DNA of 13,594 bases from assembly GCA_029857875.1 (NCBI GenBank), contig JAOUGB010000017.1:1-13594 (forward strand), given 5' to 3'. Below, in pieces: positions 1-7,440 of this stretch (the first letter of the stretch is position 1; the number at the start of each line of letters is the position of its first letter). This DNA comes from Desulfobacteraceae bacterium. GTDB taxonomy: Bacteria > Desulfobacterota > Desulfobacteria > Desulfobacterales > UBA11574. A program made the translations under genes and the position numbers. Below the pieces are notes generated by a model that saw only the letters and a list, made by a program, of their open reading frames with translations, did not search any database and was not told the origin of the DNA.

Positions 1-1665
1 TTCTTCTTCGACCCGGCCATTAACAATGACAACAATCCTGTCGGCATAATCAATAGTTGAGAGCCTGTGCGCAATGACAAAAGTTGTTCGCCCTTTCATC
101 AAATTCTCTAAAGCCTTTTGAACAAGCATCTCCGCTTCTGCATCCAGAGAAGATGTTGCTTCGTCAAGAATCAATATTGGTGCATCTTTAAGCAGGGCAC
201 GCGCAATACATATCCTCTGTTTTTCTCCACCGGAAAGACGTCCTCCAAGTTCTCCGATATTTGTGTCAAACTTGTTCGGAAAATTTTGTATAAAATCATA
301 AGCATAGGCTGCCTCTGCAGCCTTGATGATTTCTTTGTCCGTTGCATTCCGCTTACCGTAGGCGATATTGTTCCTTATACTGTCGTTAAAAAGAATAGGT
401 TCTTGAGTAACGATACCCATCTGATCACGAAGTGAAGATATCGAAACATCGCGAATATCGACGCCATCGATCCTGATAGCACCCCGGGTAACATCATAAA
501 ATCTTGGTATCAAATTAACCATTGATGTTTTCCCGCCGCCACTCATTCCGACCAGTGCCAGAACCTCACCAGCCTTGACATCCAGATTGATGTCTTTAAG
601 AACCATAACATCATCATATTTAAAAAAAACGTTTTCAAATGTTACACGGTGTGGCCCTCGCTTAATCGTTATAGGATCCTTTCTCTCTTTGATGTCTGAT
701 TCCATCTCTATAATGTCGAAAATTCTATCGGCAGCGGCAAGTCCTTGCTGGACAGCATTATTGAGCCCGCTCAGTTTCTTTACAGGATCATACAGCATCA
801 GTACTGCCGCCATAAATGAAAAAAACGTACCGGCTGTGGAACTGCCCGTAATTACCTTATAGCCTCCGTACCATATAATAAAAGCGATTCCCAACCCGCC
901 GAGAAACTCCATGATCGGAGAAGATAAGGACCTTGCAATCACGGCTTTCATCTCAAGTTTGAACAGGTCGAGGGTTTTATTAAAAAACCGTTTTTTTTCA
1001 TATGATTCCATGCCGAATGCCTTAACAATTTTGTTCCCGGCAAAGGTTTCGTGCAAAAAAGAATTCAGATCTGCCATGGCCTCCTGGCATCCGGTACTTA
1101 TCCGGCGCACTCTTCTGCCAAATTCAACAACAGGAAAAAAGGCAACCGGCAAAACAACAAATGCAAACAGGGCCATTTTCCAGTCACGGTAAAAAATAAC
1201 AAATGTCAAACCTAATATGGTGAAGCTGTCTTTTAATGACCCTGTGACCGCTGTTGAAACCATGGCTTTGATGATATTGACGTCGTTTGTAATTCGCGAC
1301 ATTAGAACACCGGTCTGTTCCTTATGGAAAAAAGCGATGGGAAGGTCTTGTATACGGCTATAAAGATCGTTTCTTAAGTCCTTGATGACATTCTCGCCCA
1401 CATAATTCATTAAATAGTCTTGACCATACATTCCCAGACCACGTAGGAAGTAAATTAGAACAACGACCACGGGAATGATCTTGAGCATTGTGGTGTCTTT
1501 ATTGAAAAATATGTCGTCCAGCACAGGTTTTACTAAAAAGGCTGTAGCAGAGCTTGCCACAGCAATAACCAACATACACGCCATTGCCAGAAAAAGTCTG
1601 AATTTGTTTTCCTTGATATGCGCCAGTAAGCGTTTGTGCCTGTCTTTTAATTTTAGTTTAAACAT
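1..1665 (-). CDS. msbA: MsbA, lipid A export ABC transporter (3' end off window)
   Basis: Inner-membrane half-transporter, active as a homodimer, that flips core-lipid A from the cytoplasmic to the periplasmic leaflet using ATP. I translated the minus frame from the ATG at 1665; it is open for all 555 codons to base 1, so about 25-30 C-terminal residues are missing compared with the usual ~580. Hydrophobic segments at about 22-45, 60-80, 128-170 and 240-285 form the exporter membrane domain. The nucleotide-binding domain shows Walker A GMSGGGKTS (373-381), signature LSGGE (477-481), Walker B ILILDE (497-502) and the switch His533 in VIAHRL. The start opens the MFKLKLKDR N-terminus; an AGGA lies 11 bases upstream, so the ribosome site is mediocre. 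It follows lpxB after a 256-base gap holding a palindromic repeat. Other lipid-exporting ABC proteins look alike, but the lpx context favours MsbA. Confidence 0.93.
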   Translation of the reverse strand, partial: MFKLKLKDRHKRLLAHIKENKFRLFLAMACMLVIAVASSATAFLVKPVLDDIFFNKDTTMLKIIPVVVVLIYFLRGLGMYGQDYLMNYVGENVIKDLRNDLYSRIQDLPIAFFHKEQTGVLMSRITNDVNIIKAMVSTAVTGSLKDSFTILGLTFVIFYRDWKMALFAFVVLPVAFFPVVEFGRRVRRISTGCQEAMADLNSFLHETFAGNKIVKAFGMESYEKKRFFNKTLDLFKLEMKAVIARSLSSPIMEFLGGLGIAFIIWYGGYKVITGSSTAGTFFSFMAAVLMLYDPVKKLSGLNNAVQQGLAAADRIFDIIEMESDIKERKDPITIKRGPHRVTFENVFFKYDDVMVLKDINLDVKAGEVLALVGMSGGGKTSMVNLIPRFYDVTRGAIRIDGVDIRDVSISSLRDQMGIVTQEPILFNDSIRNNIAYGKRNATDKEIIKAAEAAYAYDFIQNFPNKFDTNIGELGGRLSGGEKQRICIARALLKDAPILILDEATSSLDAEAEMLVQKALENLMKGRTTFVIAHRLSTIDYADRIVVIVNGRVEEE

Positions 1666-1772
1666 ATTCGTAAAAATCCTGGCCTATCTTAGATCCCGTC
1701 ACGCGGGGGAGGCCCAGACTTTGGTTATCCCCAGAGGGAATTTGATTTGTTGAATGTTCATTTGAGAAAAAA

Positions 1773-1917
1773 GGAAATAGGAATTAGAAAATAGATCACC
1801 GCAAATAACCGCAAATGAACATAAATATTATTATTTTAATTTGTGTTTATTCGTGTTCATCCGTGGTTTCCCTTATCCTCTTTCCTCTTTCCTGTATCCT
1901 ATTTCCTACTTCCTGTA
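1773..1917. repeat. Palindromic array of 7- and 10-base units, lpxB-msbA gap
   Basis: On the plus strand the left arm (1773-1826) has about three 7-base units (GGAAATA, GGAATTA, GAAAATA) and then three 10-base units ACCGCAAATA, ACCGCAAATG, AACATAAATA. The right arm (1839-1892) is roughly its reverse complement: read on the minus strand it has AGGAAAG/AGGATAA-type 7-mers and then ACCACGGATG, AACACGAATA, AACACAAATT. The arms match at about 35 of 54 positions by hand around a 12-base AT centre; in the inner 27 bases most differences are transitions, and about half of those would be G-U pairs in the msbA-sense RNA. More 7-base units continue to 1917, only four bases from the lpxB stop codon. No ORF or transposase is present. 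It could be a MITE- or REP-like element or a local repeat expansion. Confidence 0.75.
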
Positions 1918-1921
1918 TGAT

Positions 1922-3067
1922 TCATCTTTCGAGCATGCCAAAGGCGATATCTGCCACGCGTCCCGATGCACCCGGACCACCCAGTTTATCCCTAAGGGCC
2001 AGTAGTTCAAGACTTAATTGTTTGAGACCGGAAGGATCGCTCAGCATTTTGAAAACCGTATCCGCAATCCTGGTGGAAGATGCTTCTTCCTGGATCAACT
2101 CCGGAACAATCTCCTTGCCCGCGATGAGGTTAACCAGACCAATATTTTTAACTCGTATCATTGCCTTTCCCAACCGGAAACTCACCGGAGATACTTTATA
2201 AATGATAACCATCGGCGTACCTGAAATTGCCGACTCCAAAGTCACGGTGCCGGATGCAGCCATGACGACTTTGCTTCGCTCAAAGACTTTTCTCACATTA
2301 CCGGCAGCAATCTCAAAATTAGCCTCTCCTTTATGTTTTTTAACAATCTCTTTTACGTGCTTTTCTCCCACATCGGGTGAAAGTGAAATAATGAACTTTA
2401 TGGTTTCGATCTTTTTTAACAAAATTCGGGCGGCATCAATCATTACCGGGAGGTGCCTTTCAATCTCCCCGTGGCGGGATCCCGGAAGCAGACCGATGAC
2501 AGGAATATCATCCATCCACTTATCCTCGATCCTTTGTTTTGTCGGAAGACTGTTTTCCAGCAATGGATGTCCCACAAAGGTTACCGGGATTTTTTGTTTC
2601 CTGTAGAAATCTTCTTCAAAGGGTAAAATAACGGCCATGTGGTCCACCAGTTTATCAATCTTTTTTACACGGCCAGGTCTCCACGCCCAAATCTGTGGAC
2701 TGATATAATATAAAACAGGTATTCCCATTTTTTTGGCCGTTGCTGCCACATGAAGATTAAAATCAGGAAAATCAATCAGTATCAAAAGATCCGGACGCAT
2801 GGTCTTGAAGGTCTTTTTAACCATTCCAAGACTTCTTAGAATGTTTGGAATCTTTGAAAATACTTCAGTTATCCCCACAACGGATATTTCACGGGCATCA
2901 ATCAAGATGTCAACCCCGGTTTCTTTAAGCGCCTGTCCACCGATACCACAGAAAAAGAGCCCTTTGTTCCTTTTTTGCATGGCCTTGACAAGTTTCGCAC
3001 CGTGCAGATCACCGGAAGTTTCACCGGCAATAATCATGACGCGCTTTTTTTTTGAAAAACAATCCAT
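1922..3067 (-). CDS. lpxB: LpxB, lipid A disaccharide synthase
   Basis: Family GT19 glycosyltransferase that joins UDP-2,3-diacylglucosamine to lipid X, giving the beta-1,6-linked disaccharide 1-phosphate of lipid A. It acts at the inner face of the cytoplasmic membrane. The 381-residue length matches E. coli (382). Visible motifs: AGETSGD (14-20), LIDFPDFN (97-104), SPQIWAWR (123-130), VGHPL (165-169), LLPGSR (193-198) and the C-terminal SGTVTLES donor-binding region. The ATG at 3067 lies 10 bases after the stop of the oxidoreductase gene; no strong Shine-Dalgarno is seen. A later ATG (residue 11) directly before IIAGETSGD is possible but would leave a very short N-terminus. A run of nine A (3045-3053) encodes the Lys-rich N-terminus. 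Its substrates come from LpxI upstream. Confidence 0.95.
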   Translation of the reverse strand: MDCFSKKKRVMIIAGETSGDLHGAKLVKAMQKRNKGLFFCGIGGQALKETGVDILIDAREISVVGITEVFSKIPNILRSLGMVKKTFKTMRPDLLILIDFPDFNLHVAATAKKMGIPVLYYISPQIWAWRPGRVKKIDKLVDHMAVILPFEEDFYRKQKIPVTFVGHPLLENSLPTKQRIEDKWMDDIPVIGLLPGSRHGEIERHLPVMIDAARILLKKIETIKFIISLSPDVGEKHVKEIVKKHKGEANFEIAAGNVRKVFERSKVVMAASGTVTLESAISGTPMVIIYKVSPVSFRLGKAMIRVKNIGLVNLIAGKEIVPELIQEEASSTRIADTVFKMLSDPSGLKQLSLELLALRDKLGGPGASGRVADIAFGMLER

Positions 3068-3077
3068 GGTGTATCTA

Positions 3078-4031
3078 TCACAAAAATTTGCGAACGCCTT
3101 CTTTAATTTGACCCATAATGTTCAACGCAATTTCCAGGGCATCACGTCCCATTTGAGCCGTAACTACCGGAGTTTCACGATGGATGACCGCATTTACAAA
3201 TGATTTTAATTCATTTTCCAGGGCATCGCCTGTTTCAAAACTAACCTGTTTAATATCCATACCGGGGATCAAACCACAATCAATGCTGCCGGTTTGCTGA
3301 ATGGAAGTAATTTCTTTTTTTGAAAAATCAACGGAAACATAAGTATCTCTTTGAAACAGCCTGATTTTTCTTTCGTTTTTGGTTGATATTCGACTGGCTG
3401 TCACATTGGCAACACACCCACTTTCAAATTCAAGCCGGGCATTTGCAATATCCACATGTTCTGAAACCACAGGCACTCCCGACGCATAAACAGCACTTAT
3501 TTTTGATCTGACAAAATCCAAAATAAGATCAATGTCATGAATCATCAAATCCAGAACAACACTGACATCGGTACAGCGCCCTTGAAAAATACTTAATCGG
3601 TGAGACTCGATAAACATCGGCTTCTTAACAATATCTTTCAATGCCACAACTGCCGGATTAAACCGCTCAAGATGTCCGACCTGGATAACAAGGTTCCTTG
3701 ATTCTGCCAAATGAATCAGTTCATCCGCCTCTTCGGTGGTCTCTGTAATCGGCTTTTCAATCATGATGTCGATATTGTTCAGCAAAATATCTTTAGCAAT
3801 GACAAAATGAACCGGTGTGGGAACTGCGATACTGACGGCATCGACGTTTCCAAATAGCGCTTTATGGTCTATGTATGCTTTTGTATTAACTTTTTCAGCA
3901 ACAGTTTCAGCACGATTTTTATCAATATCAACAACTCCCACCAGGTCAACGTCATTCATCCGGGCATATTTTTCAGCGTGAAATTGCCCGAGATATCCGA
4001 CGCCAATCACACCAACTCGCAGTTTTTTCAT
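3078..4031 (-). CDS. Gfo/Idh/MocA-family NAD(P)-dependent sugar oxidoreductase
   Basis: The protein has an N-terminal Rossmann domain with VGVIGVGYLG (G10, G12, G15), an acidic residue after beta-2 in VGVVDID, the family motif EKP (92-94) with its catalytic Lys, and DLMIHDIDL with His165 in the C-terminal domain. I chose the ATG at 4031 (317 residues) because the protein then begins MKKLRVGVIG. The frame also allows 4067, but those 12 extra residues overlap lpxI and are not family-like. The gap after the lpxI stop is only four bases, so the genes are almost certainly co-translated. The family oxidises or reduces sugars, often nucleotide sugars. GnnA, which makes UDP-GlcNAc 3-keto sugar for 3-amino lipid A, belongs to it and would suit the position between lpxI and lpxB. 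No GnnB-type aminotransferase lies in the window, so the substrate is unknown. Confidence 0.9.
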   Translation of the reverse strand: MKKLRVGVIGVGYLGQFHAEKYARMNDVDLVGVVDIDKNRAETVAEKVNTKAYIDHKALFGNVDAVSIAVPTPVHFVIAKDILLNNIDIMIEKPITETTEEADELIHLAESRNLVIQVGHLERFNPAVVALKDIVKKPMFIESHRLSIFQGRCTDVSVVLDLMIHDIDLILDFVRSKISAVYASGVPVVSEHVDIANARLEFESGCVANVTASRISTKNERKIRLFQRDTYVSVDFSKKEITSIQQTGSIDCGLIPGMDIKQVSFETGDALENELKSFVNAVIHRETPVVTAQMGRDALEIALNIMGQIKEGVRKFL

Positions 4032-4035
4032 ATCT

Positions 4036-4839
4036 TTACTTTTCCAACGCAACAATGATGATACCAACTTCGTCCGCCAGGTCGATCATCTCCTTCTTGT
4101 CAAAAACAACCGCCTTGCCGGCTTCAATGCCCAGAACCTTCGCCCCGGCCTCAACCATCGTCCTTATTGTCTGAGCGCCTACAGCAGGAATATCGAATCG
4201 GGTGTCCTGGTGAGGTTTACATACTTTTACGACTACTGCAGCGCCTTTGCCGAGTCGTCCCCCACGTTTTATGGTCGCGTCTGTTCCATCTATGGCTTCT
4301 ACGGCTAACACCGATCCCCCTCCGATCACAACGCACTGTCCAATATCGAGACGCCCAATCTCCTTTGCCAATTTCCAGCCGAGTTCGATATCATTTTTAT
4401 CCGACCGGGACGGTTTCCGTTTTGTCCAACAACCTGGTTGCGCCAGAAGCTCCGGCAGCAAAAATGTTGAGGGTTTTATTTGAATGCCCTCTTTTTCAAG
4501 AACCCTTACAAATCCCCTCAATATCCCATCGTCATGGGTATGTCTCATGCCTGCAATGAGCGAAATGGCTTTTGTGTCAGGTCTTACATCAGAAAACATC
4601 TTTGTCTTTGTAATTCCGCCCACCAGAACGGCCTGGTTGATATCATTTTTTTTAAAAAACTTAATAATACGCTTGATCTGCCCAATATGAATCCATTCAA
4701 CCGTGTCAACATGATCGTTCAACCCTGAATCCGTCTCATTTTTGTGAGCAACGGCAAAAACACGATACCCTTTAGCTTTTGCAGCTTTTGAAAAAAGGAT
4801 GGGGAACTGGCCGTTCCCTGCTATGAGTCCTATACGCAT
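4036..4839 (-). CDS. lpxI: LpxI, UDP-2,3-diacylglucosamine pyrophosphatase
   Basis: This enzyme cleaves UDP-2,3-diacylglucosamine to lipid X (2,3-diacylglucosamine 1-phosphate) and UMP, the step done by LpxH in E. coli; LpxI is an unrelated protein (formerly DUF1009). The 267-residue protein starts with MRIGLIAGNGQFP, typical of the family, and carries THDDGILRG (101-109), a VIGGGSVLAVEAIDGTD block (171-187) and DTRFDIPAVG (212-221). I believe the last contains the counterpart (Asp216) of the catalytic Asp225 reported for Caulobacter LpxI; that mapping is from memory. The ATG at 4839 has no evident Shine-Dalgarno. A sigma70-like promoter lies about 100 bases upstream in the long gap after lpxA, so lpxI, the oxidoreductase, lpxB and msbA may form a sub-operon. 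Order lpxA-lpxI-oxidoreductase-lpxB fits a lipid A role. Confidence 0.92.
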   Translation of the reverse strand: MRIGLIAGNGQFPILFSKAAKAKGYRVFAVAHKNETDSGLNDHVDTVEWIHIGQIKRIIKFFKKNDINQAVLVGGITKTKMFSDVRPDTKAISLIAGMRHTHDDGILRGFVRVLEKEGIQIKPSTFLLPELLAQPGCWTKRKPSRSDKNDIELGWKLAKEIGRLDIGQCVVIGGGSVLAVEAIDGTDATIKRGGRLGKGAAVVVKVCKPHQDTRFDIPAVGAQTIRTMVEAGAKVLGIEAGKAVVFDKKEMIDLADEVGIIIVALEK

Positions 4840-4915
4840 GACAATAAGTTAACTGCTCAGTTGAAATTAGAGGATTCGCCCCGCCTGCCATTGCAAGGCA
4901 CGAGAGGCTAAACCC

Positions 4916-5040
4916 AATTGGAATAATGGAATAATGGCGTAATGGAATGATAGGTTTAAAGGATTTTTTGACAATTTAAATAGTTTATCTCCGATCTTAT
5001 TCCCATTATTCCAGAATTCCAACATTCCAACATTCCAATT
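4916..5040. repeat. Palindromic array of 8-base TGGAATNN units, lpxA-lpxI gap
   Basis: The 301-base gap 4840-5140 has no gene. Its core is an imperfect palindrome: left arm 4916-4954 on the plus strand reads AATTGGAATAA then TGGAATAA, TGGCGTAA, TGGAATGA, TAGG. Right arm 5002-5040 on the minus strand reads AATTGGAATGT, TGGAATGT, TGGAATTC, TGGAATAA, TGGG. The arms match at 29 of 39 positions without gaps. The centre (4955-5001) is AT-rich. Outside the palindrome, 4840-4915 contains a small TGCC/GGCA dyad, and 5041-5140 contains GTTAA/TTAAC separated by seven bases; I see nothing else there. The element may be a non-autonomous mobile palindrome or a transcript hairpin between the two halves of the operon. 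Confidence 0.78.
4947..4974 (-). promoter_or_regulatory. Candidate sigma70-type promoter for lpxI
   Basis: On the minus strand TTGTCA (4974-4969) and TATCAT (4952-4947) each match the sigma70 consensus hexamers at five of six positions, with a 16-base spacer. AT-rich sequence lies upstream. Transcription would begin near 4940, about 100 bases before the lpxI ATG, and the leader would carry the rest of the left palindrome arm. No start site has been measured, and AT-rich gaps give such matches by chance. Confidence 0.35.
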
Positions 5041-5140
5041 ATGAGCGAAGCGAACTAAGTTCTAAAAATACCTGTTAATGAAGCGTTAACGGCGTGTCAG
5101 GATAATGGGACAGGGTGTATTGGATAAGTAAATGAACTGA

Positions 5141-5911
5141 TTACCTTGTAATTCCCCTCTCTGAAGATTTAATAAAACGGATTAAGTCGTTGACTTCGGG
5201 GACCTGTTCCACTTCTGCCTTGACTCTTTCTATGGCCTCATTCAGTGTCAATCCGATCCTGAAGATAATCCTGTAGGCCTTTTTCAATGAAAACAATGTC
5301 TCTTGTGAAAACCCATGGCGTTTTAGCCCCACACTGTTTAACCCGTGCAGTTTTGCCCTGTCCCCGGCCGCGATAACATAAGGGGGAATGTCTTTCACCA
5401 CTGCCGATTTTCCACCAATATAAGCATAGTTTCCGATCCTAACAAATTGATGAATCGCCACGAGCCCCCCCACAGTCACAAAATCTTCGATGACAATATG
5501 ACCCGCCAATGTTGCGTTGTTTGCTAAAATAACATTTCTCCCGGTTTTGCAGTCATGGGCGATATGAACATAAGCCATTAGAAAGTTCTCTTCACCAACC
5601 TCCGTAATTTCGCCGCCAAATCCTGTTCCTCTATTTACGGTAACAAACTCACGGATAACCGTACCCCGTCCGATCTTAACATAGGTTTCCTCACCCTGAA
5701 ATTTTAATGCCTGAGGAACTGCACCAATGGAAGCATATTGAAATATATGGCAGTCCGGACCGATTTCAACATGCGGTTGAATAACGACATGGGGACCGAT
5801 AACCGTTCCAGATCCGATCTTAACATTCGCTCCGACAATCGAATATGGACCAACCTCGACATTAGAATCTATATTTGCTTTAGAATCGATAATTGCTGTT
5901 GAATGTATCAT
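5141..5911 (-). CDS. lpxA: LpxA, UDP-GlcNAc 3-O-acyltransferase
   Basis: First step of lipid A synthesis: transfer of a 3-hydroxyacyl chain from acyl carrier protein to the 3-OH of UDP-GlcNAc in the cytoplasm; the enzyme is a homotrimer. The 256 residues (E. coli 262) begin with hexapeptide repeats of the left-handed beta-helix (about 1-185) and end in a helical domain finishing SSERGITR. HIAHDC is at 116-121; His119 aligns with the catalytic His125 of E. coli by a constant offset of six. By the same offset Gly167 falls on E. coli Gly173, the position that sets acyl length, so a C14-size chain is compatible (inference). The ATG at 5911 overlaps the fabZ TGA in ATGA, with GGAGAGGG just upstream inside fabZ, indicating coupled translation. 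A Gfo/Idh enzyme nearby raises the possibility of a 3-amino-sugar substrate. Confidence 0.96.
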   Translation of the reverse strand: MIHSTAIIDSKANIDSNVEVGPYSIVGANVKIGSGTVIGPHVVIQPHVEIGPDCHIFQYASIGAVPQALKFQGEETYVKIGRGTVIREFVTVNRGTGFGGEITEVGEENFLMAYVHIAHDCKTGRNVILANNATLAGHIVIEDFVTVGGLVAIHQFVRIGNYAYIGGKSAVVKDIPPYVIAAGDRAKLHGLNSVGLKRHGFSQETLFSLKKAYRIIFRIGLTLNEAIERVKAEVEQVPEVNDLIRFIKSSERGITR

Positions 5912-6354
5912 TTTCCCTCTCCAAAAGTGGCCATCAGTTCGGCTTGAACCACAACTTTTTCATCAACATAGGCCGTTCCAGACATTTTGAATACATTTCG
6001 TCGTTGTTTAATAAATTTCATCTCAAATATCAACTGATCACCTGGTGTAACAGGCTTACGAAATTTAACCTTGTCCATGCCCATAAAATAAATCAGTGAA
6101 CCATGGGGTTCCCGTTCCAGGGATTTAGCAGCCAAGACAGCTCCGGCTTGACCCATGGCCTCAATAATCAGAACACCGGGCATTATCGGATTCTCCGGGA
6201 AATGACCCTGAAAAAAAGGTTCGTTGATGGTCACATTCTTAAGGGCGATAACTTTCTCACCAGGCGTCAGTTCCAAAATGCGATCAATCATAATAAATGG
6301 GTACCGGTGAGGCAACAATTTCATGATTTCCTGAATATCAAGAGCCTTATCCAT
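5908..6354 (-). CDS. fabZ: FabZ, 3-hydroxyacyl-ACP dehydratase
   Basis: Hot-dog-fold dehydratase of fatty acid elongation that converts 3-hydroxyacyl-ACP to trans-2-enoyl-ACP in the cytoplasm. It competes with LpxA and LpxD for 3-hydroxyacyl-ACP, which explains its usual place between them. Active-site residues are visible: His51 in QGHFPENPIMPG and Glu65 in IIEAMGQ. I chose the ATG at 6354 (148 residues; family about 145-155) because GGAGG (6360-6364) sits five bases upstream and the protein then starts MDKALDIQEIMKLLPHRYPF. ATGs at 6375 and 6390 in frame lie deep in lpxD and lack such a site. The start overlaps the end of lpxD by eight bases in ATGGATAA, so the two are probably translationally coupled. 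Confidence 0.95.
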   Translation of the reverse strand: MDKALDIQEIMKLLPHRYPFIMIDRILELTPGEKVIALKNVTINEPFFQGHFPENPIMPGVLIIEAMGQAGAVLAAKSLEREPHGSLIYFMGMDKVKFRKPVTPGDQLIFEMKFIKQRRNVFKMSGTAYVDEKVVVQAELMATFGEGK

Positions 6355-7399
6355 TTTTTCCTCCGTTGCTTTCATCCTGTTTTTCCTCAAACTTCTTTAA
6401 TCTCCGGTCAACCTCTGAAAGTTTCTTTGCAAGCTCTGGAAGGTTGGGAAGAATTCTCTGCATTCTTAGCCATAGGCGATGGGGCATTGCAGAAGATCCT
6501 GACACCGTTTCTCCGTCAGGTACTGATTTGGCCACTCCGGCCTGTGGTCCGACAATTGCATTATTCCCAATGCTCAGATGGCCGGCAATGCCTGCCTGTC
6601 CTGCCAGAATAGCATTTTTCCCGATTTTGACACTCCCTGAAATTCCCACCTGCCCAACGAGCAAACTGTTTTCACCCACCGTCACATTATGTGCAATATG
6701 CACCAGGTTGTCAGTCTTGACACCACTTTGAATCCAAGTTTTCCCAAAAGTAGCTCTGTCGATGGTGTTGCCTGCACCAATTTCAACATCGTCGTCGATC
6801 TGAACAATACCGGTATGAGGAATCTTGATATACTTCTTGCCTTCAGGAGCAAAACCAAAACCATCACTGCCTATGACTGACCCGGCATGAATTGTAACCC
6901 GGTTTCCGATGATGCAACGCTCATAAATCGTCACATTCGGAAAGATCTTGACATCGTTTCCAATGATAACGTTATCACCGATAACGACATTTGGGTGAAG
7001 CACGACGCGATGGCCCAAGGTAACATTGTCTCCGATTACACAGAAAGGTGCTATGGATACATCTTGTCCGCATAAAAAGGATTTACCGATATATGCATCT
7101 TGGCTTATCCCGGGATCTGGTTTTATCGCAGGATGAAAAAGGTTCAAAACCTTTATAAAAGCGATCTGGGGATTGTCTACCTGCACAATGTTCTTCGTAG
7201 GCGCTTGAAAATTTTGAGGAACAATAACTGCACCGGCATCAGTCTCGTCAATATTTTTTAAGAATTTTGATTGACCTGCAAATGTGATTTCATCGCCTTT
7301 TGCATCCTCAAAGGATGCGGCTCCACGTATTTTTTGATTCCCATCCCCGCTGATTTTACCTTTGACGATATCGGCTATACTGGCAAGTGTGATTTCCAT
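6347..7399 (-). CDS. lpxD: LpxD, UDP-3-O-acylglucosamine N-acyltransferase
   Basis: Third step of lipid A synthesis: N-acylation of UDP-3-O-acylglucosamine with a 3-hydroxyacyl chain from ACP, by a cytoplasmic homotrimer. The 350 residues (E. coli 341) show an N-terminal uridine-binding domain (about 1-95, with FAGQSKFLKNI), a left-handed beta-helix of hexapeptide repeats (about 100-310), and a charged C-terminal helix. HIAHN is at 234-238, and His237 aligns with the catalytic His239 of E. coli. The ATG at 7399 gives the standard MEITLASIADIV start; I see no clear Shine-Dalgarno in the 41-base AT-rich gap after skp. LpxC, the deacetylase that should act between LpxA and LpxD, is not in the window, which is normal since it is often encoded elsewhere. 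Confidence 0.95.
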   Translation of the reverse strand: MEITLASIADIVKGKISGDGNQKIRGAASFEDAKGDEITFAGQSKFLKNIDETDAGAVIVPQNFQAPTKNIVQVDNPQIAFIKVLNLFHPAIKPDPGISQDAYIGKSFLCGQDVSIAPFCVIGDNVTLGHRVVLHPNVVIGDNVIIGNDVKIFPNVTIYERCIIGNRVTIHAGSVIGSDGFGFAPEGKKYIKIPHTGIVQIDDDVEIGAGNTIDRATFGKTWIQSGVKTDNLVHIAHNVTVGENSLLVGQVGISGSVKIGKNAILAGQAGIAGHLSIGNNAIVGPQAGVAKSVPDGETVSGSSAMPHRLWLRMQRILPNLPELAKKLSEVDRRLKKFEEKQDESNGGKNG

Positions 7400-7440
7400 T
7401 TTAATTTTTATTTGGTATATTTTGCATTTTTTTCTTGGTT

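Noticed and set aside
1690..1735. GC-rich GGGGA/TCCCC dyad as a terminator before msbA
   Set aside because: The stem is only five pairs with a 17-base loop and no U-tract follows.
1873..1917. CRISPR array or ordinary satellite
   Set aside because: Units are 7-10 bases without unique spacers and there are no cas genes; the inverted arrangement does not fit CRISPR.
4032..4067. Oxidoreductase start at 4067
   Set aside because: The added residues overlap the lpxI end and do not belong to a Rossmann N-terminus; the ATG at 4031 gives the normal start.
5077..5093. GTTAA-N7-TTAAC inverted repeat as an operator after lpxA
   Set aside because: Five-base arms in AT-rich DNA are expected by chance, and no regulator or promoter lies beside it.
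6355..6390. fabZ starts at 6390 or 6375
   Set aside because: They lie inside lpxD without a ribosome site, whereas GGAGG precedes the ATG at 6354 at good spacing and gives the usual protein length.
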